Shown: positions 60,907 to 64,000 of the stretch, piece after piece
Layout: each line of letters begins with the position of its first letter
Numbering within the stretch: the first letter of the stretch is position 1
Source of the DNA: Thioalkalivibrio paradoxus ARh 1
GTDB taxonomy: Bacteria > Pseudomonadota > Gammaproteobacteria > Ectothiorhodospirales > Ectothiorhodospiraceae
Direction: 5' to 3'
DNA: 64,000 bases
NCBI RefSeq assembly: GCF_000227685.2
Contig: NZ_CP007029.1
Coordinates: 1,152,501-1,216,500, forward strand
Notes under the pieces: model-generated
What the model saw: the letters and a program-made list of their open reading frames with translations, nothing else
Told to the model about the DNA's origin: nothing
The model's database searches: none
Program-made: the position numbers and the translations under genes

Positions 60907-62505
60907 ATGGATCGCCTCAACCTTCACCTCACCCGTCCCGAATGGCAGTCTACGGAACGCACCTCATTGCACATGCGTGGCACGGCGTTTTTTGACAACA
61001 GACGGCTGCCTTTCGCCGAAGTCTCCACGCACCTACCTAACAACACGAACGATTTGGAAGCCTGGCAAGAGTTCCTGCTGAGCCTCAACGGATTCTTTGC
61101 GCTGATTTACCAAAGCCATTCCCACGTCATTGCCGCCGTGGACCGGGTTCGCAGCGTACCGCTTTATTTTGGGCAGGACGGCACAGAAGTCTACCTGAGT
61201 GATGATGCGGAGTGGATACGTCAGCATGTCGGAGACAACGAGGTGGATCCGGTCGCGCGTGAGGAATTTCAACTTGCGGGCTATGTGACGGGTGCTGACA
61301 CACTATTTCCCAAAGTCAAACAACTTCAACCGGGCGAATTCCTAATAGCCACGAAAACCCTGAATGGCCTAGGATTGCAGGCGCGCCGTTATTATCGGTT
61401 CCTTCAAACCAAAACGGCTCACAGCGATGAGTCGGCGATGCGCACTGCATTGGATCGGGCAACCGAGGCTAGTATTCGCCGGCTAGTCGACTATGCCGAC
61501 GACCGCCAGATCGTTATCCCGCTGAGCGGTGGATACGATTCGCGCTTGATTGCGTTGATGTTGAAACGCATCGGCTACGAAAATGTCGCGACCTTCACGT
61601 ACGGGATGCAGGGGAATCGCGAGGCCAGATATGCAAAGCGCGTTGCCGAAGCTCTGGATCTGCCGTGGCAATTCGTGGAATATTCCCGGGACAAGTGGCG
61701 AAAAGCGTGGATTACTGACGAAAGACGAAAGTATCAGGCGGATGCATCTGGTTGGGCGAGTCTGCCCCACGTTCAAGACTGGTTGGCGGTTCGTGAGCTG
61801 AACCACCTCACGAGTATCGCGCCGGATTGTGTCTTCGTGCCCGGACACGGTCCAATGGCCATTTTGAGCCACTTAGGACACTTCACTGCCGCGAGCCGAT
61901 CCAGCGATGTGCTGGACGCAGTTCTCAAAACGAAGTTCAATCTCGCACCGACGAATACAGAAAACCAACGTCTCGTTCGCGCTCGGGTCGCGGCGTTGCT
62001 GCAGGGTTGCGATGAAGAGAGGCTTGATGCTTGGGCGCTCTACAGCTACTTCGAATGGCAGGAGCGTCAGTCGAAATTCCTCGCAAATGCAGTTCGCGTC
62101 TACGAGTTTCATGATTACGATTGGTGGCTTCCTTTATGGGATGTCGCGTTCGTTGGATTTTGGGAGTCAGCGCCTTTGAGTATACGGCGTAATAAAAAGT
62201 GGTATTGCGATTACGTCGCAAGCCGGTATTCCGTTTTCGACCCTCAGGCAACGGACTTGGGGAACGCAAGTAAGACGCCTTCTGGGTTTTGGATCGCGGG
62301 CTTAAAAAGGCATGCTCCCAAGAGCTATGAACATATGAGGCGGAAGTGGTACAGCATATTGAAGGGGCGCCCCAAATCGGTGCTGGCGTCTGACGGTCGC
62401 TATGACGAATGCGAACAGCGACGGCTTCGCGCTCGCGGATTCTCTTCTAATGGCGTGGCCGCATATTTCTTTCTACGTGACGTGTTAGGGAGGAGCTTTG
62501 CGTAG
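60907..62505 (+). CDS. Asparagine synthase-like amidotransferase
   Basis: A 532-residue protein with an N-terminal glutaminase-like beta-sandwich (residues about 1-180) and a C-terminal AsnB synthetase domain; the PP-loop IPLSGGYDSRLIALMLKRIG is near residue 203. The catalytic N-terminal Cys of true class-II glutaminases is absent (starts MDRLNLHL), so it may use free ammonia or act differently. In clusters making 2,3-diacetamido uronic acids such enzymes (WbpS-like) amidate the carboxylate; that role is inferred from context. It starts one base after wzx. Confidence 0.85.
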   Translation: MDRLNLHLTRPEWQSTERTSLHMRGTAFFDNRRLPFAEVSTHLPNNTNDLEAWQEFLLSLNGFFALIYQSHSHVIAAVDRVRSVPLYFGQDGTEVYLSDDAEWIRQHVGDNEVDPVAREEFQLAGYVTGADTLFPKVKQLQPGEFLIATKTLNGLGLQARRYYRFLQTKTAHSDESAMRTALDRATEASIRRLVDYADDRQIVIPLSGGYDSRLIALMLKRIGYENVATFTYGMQGNREARYAKRVAEALDLPWQFVEYSRDKWRKAWITDERRKYQADASGWASLPHVQDWLAVRELNHLTSIAPDCVFVPGHGPMAILSHLGHFTAASRSSDVLDAVLKTKFNLAPTNTENQRLVRARVAALLQGCDEERLDAWALYSYFEWQERQSKFLANAVRVYEFHDYDWWLPLWDVAFVGFWESAPLSIRRNKKWYCDYVASRYSVFDPQATDLGNASKTPSGFWIAGLKRHAPKSYEHMRRKWYSILKGRPKSVLASDGRYDECEQRRLRARGFSSNGVAAYFFLRDVLGRSFA

Positions 62506-63079
62506 CTGGATCCAAAAGACCGATAATTTTGGGAAGGCCCTGTCGTTCGTTCGGCGGAATCTGCTTTATGGGCCTCGTATTCAGCGGTGTACGGCCGTGC
62601 GGATAAACGGGTTCGTTTTCGCTGGGGTTACCAAGAAACGAGTTCCAGAGGCCATGGATTTCTATCGTTCGCTGCATCAAGGGGGGTCGATTGGGTGGGC
62701 CAGGAGGTTGGTCTATACCCTGTTGGCCGATCGTCTGTGTGTAGCGTGCGTCAACGAAGAGACCGCGGAGCTTTGTGGGGTAGGATTCTATTATTTTAAT
62801 AGGAGAGATATCGACGAGGGCACGGTTCACGAGGGGTTTAGTGGAGTCAAGGAGAGTTTCCGGGGGAAGGGTTTGGGCACCTTGCTACGAAAGACGGCGA
62901 TTGAGCATTTTGGGAGATCCGGCATCATGGGGGTTTCAAGTCGGGTCTCGGCCGACAACCAGCCATCACTTCGAAGTAATCTGAAGTTAGGGTTCAAGAT
63001 TGTAGAAGTGTACTATGACAAAGGTCTTGAGAAAGAACGGTATTATTTGGTAAAGCGTTTCGATGAACGAACCAATTGA
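62498..63079 (+). CDS. GNAT-family N-acetyltransferase
   Basis: A 193-residue enzyme; the acetyl-CoA loop appears as SFRGKGLGTLLRKTAIEHF and the last strand as NLKLGFKIVEVYYDKG. The N-terminal half (RRNLLYGPRIQRCTAVRING) is less typical. TTG 62498 overlaps the end of the amidotransferase-like gene. Possible acyl modification of the sugar. The sequence here becomes clearly more AT-rich than the left part of the window. Confidence 0.8.
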   Translation: MRSWIQKTDNFGKALSFVRRNLLYGPRIQRCTAVRINGFVFAGVTKKRVPEAMDFYRSLHQGGSIGWARRLVYTLLADRLCVACVNEETAELCGVGFYYFNRRDIDEGTVHEGFSGVKESFRGKGLGTLLRKTAIEHFGRSGIMGVSSRVSADNQPSLRSNLKLGFKIVEVYYDKGLEKERYYLVKRFDERTN

Positions 63080-63998
63080 AAAAGTGTGTAAGGATCCAAT
63101 GCTGCTGGAAGGCTGGGTTCGGTTCAATGAGAAGCAATGGGGCCTTCGAGCGCATTGGGTAGAACTTGGGCCAGCCAAGGGGAACGCTTGGTCATTGAGA
63201 ACGGTGATGTACGAAAATCGGCGGGGAGTTCTAAAGACGCCGCCGCGGAATCCGTATCTCCCGATCGAGTTCACAAGTCAAGACGGGCGACGCGGTTCGG
63301 TTAACCGGCGTAAACGGGAGGCACTTGAGGGGTTGGCCCGTGTGATGGCCGGCTTTAGGTCCCAAGGTATTATTGCACTGGATCCGTGGGTAGAAGACGC
63401 CAGGCCGTTCCAGTGGAGGGGGCAGTTGGCGGAGCCTCGGTATACGTATCGTCTAGAGTTGCCGGGTTGGAAAGAGCAGGCTGACAAGAACGTGTTGCAG
63501 AAAGCACGAAAAGCTGAGCGTTTGGGCTATGTGGTGGAGCGGTCGACTGACTACCTTGCGGTGCAGAATTGCCTGGAGTCCGTCCAGGCGCGCAAGGGAT
63601 TCGATCACCGGGTGGATGTGGCAGCGCTAGCGTCTGTGGCGGATTCGCTGGGTCCAGAGCATTTTGTGTGTTTCCTGGCGCGCGATAAGGCGGGCGAGCC
63701 AAAAGGAGCATGGGTTCGACTGTATATGCCGGGTGGTCGGGCTTTGGCCTGGTCAGCTGGGGTGAGAACCGAAGCGTTGAGGGATGGTGTGAATAATCTT
63801 CTTGGGGTATATGCAATTCAGTTTTTCGTAGAGGCCGAGTGCAAGAGTTTTGATTTTGTTGGGGCCAATATCCCTCCTGTTGCCGCCATGAAGGAGGCAT
63901 GGGGTGGGCGGCTAGTGCCGAACTTCGTTGTTTATCCCCCAAGTTTTCGCGCTATTGGTAGGCTCTGTCAACGATGGATTCAGGCGAAAAGAAAATGA
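63063..63998 (+). CDS. FemAB/GNAT-like acyltransferase
   Basis: A 311-residue protein resembling the FemAB-type or BioF2-like GNAT fold: FQWRGQLAEPRYTYRLELPG, LQKARKAERLGYVVERSTDY, FVCFLARDKAGEPKGAWVRL, NNLLGVYAIQFFVEAECKSF, FVGANIPPVAAMKEAWGG. Such proteins in polysaccharide loci may attach an amino acid or acyl group; the acceptor is unknown. Overlaps the GNAT gene by 17 bp. Complete at the window edge. Confidence 0.78.
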   Translation: MNEPIEKVCKDPMLLEGWVRFNEKQWGLRAHWVELGPAKGNAWSLRTVMYENRRGVLKTPPRNPYLPIEFTSQDGRRGSVNRRKREALEGLARVMAGFRSQGIIALDPWVEDARPFQWRGQLAEPRYTYRLELPGWKEQADKNVLQKARKAERLGYVVERSTDYLAVQNCLESVQARKGFDHRVDVAALASVADSLGPEHFVCFLARDKAGEPKGAWVRLYMPGGRALAWSAGVRTEALRDGVNNLLGVYAIQFFVEAECKSFDFVGANIPPVAAMKEAWGGRLVPNFVVYPPSFRAIGRLCQRWIQAKRK

Positions 63999-64000
63999 GC

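Overview
The window looks like a chromosomal segment of a GC-rich gammaproteobacterium. My best guess is a Chromatiales/Ectothiorhodospiraceae-like sulfur bacterium, judged from gene content and codon bias only; I could not run a search. No rRNA, tRNA or CRISPR array was seen.

Layout. (1) 0.4-13.4 kb is housekeeping/core: an ABC exporter, a PDC-type sensor-like protein, DUF3025, an inner-membrane c-di-GMP receptor/periplasmic protease pair (LapD/LapG), SelO, an SDR, DUF2891, a YaiI-type protein and DUF2058. (2) 13.5-17.1 kb is a GtrII / GtrB / GtrA glucosylation set, with GtrII convergent to the other two. (3) 18-29.75 kb is a minus-strand exopolysaccharide (EPS) operon: WecA-type initiating transferase, CpsB-type phosphatase, FecR-like protein, Wza-type exporter, Wzc-type tyrosine autokinase, a TPR protein, a J-domain membrane protein and an O-antigen ligase/polymerase. 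(4) 30-52 kb is an accessory island: about a dozen toxin-antitoxin modules or remnants, an RloA/RloB-like (AbiL-like) defence pair, four intact and two broken copies of one EPS-associated MarR regulator, and four dispersed repeat families. (5) 46.8-64 kb is a surface-polysaccharide cluster: WecB, then WbpA/B/D/E-type enzymes for a UDP-2,3-diacetamido-uronic acid, an FAD oxidoreductase, Wzx flippase, an asparagine-synthase-like amidotransferase, a GNAT and a FemAB-like protein.

Repeats. P elements are about 200 bp with stems TAGGGCGGAAAAG...CTTTTCCGCCCTA (11 copies). R elements are REP-like (GTAGGAGCGAGCC...GCTCGCGAACGCGCC). G elements are built on GTCAYTGCGAGGAG and include one complete 138-bp MITE. 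S elements are CCACGGATGAACACGG...CATCCGTGGCTAA. They have shaped the genes: G or S DNA sits in frame and stop-free inside three enzymes; S ends supply GTG start codons and a TAG stop; a G-type MITE splits a hicA; P elements sit in the 5' end of three MarR genes, while a fourth MarR copy preserves the empty site. Small gene remnants (GDP-mannose dehydratase, UDP-sugar dehydrogenase tail, alpha/beta hydrolase, PIN toxin, RelE-type toxin) end at or near such repeats.

The strongest unusual features are these protein-embedded repeats, the serial MarR-P-X unit, an in-frame PIN-toxin/aminotransferase ORF, a nucleotidyltransferase-ParE ORF, and two HigB-type toxin genes with no ATG/GTG/TTG start.
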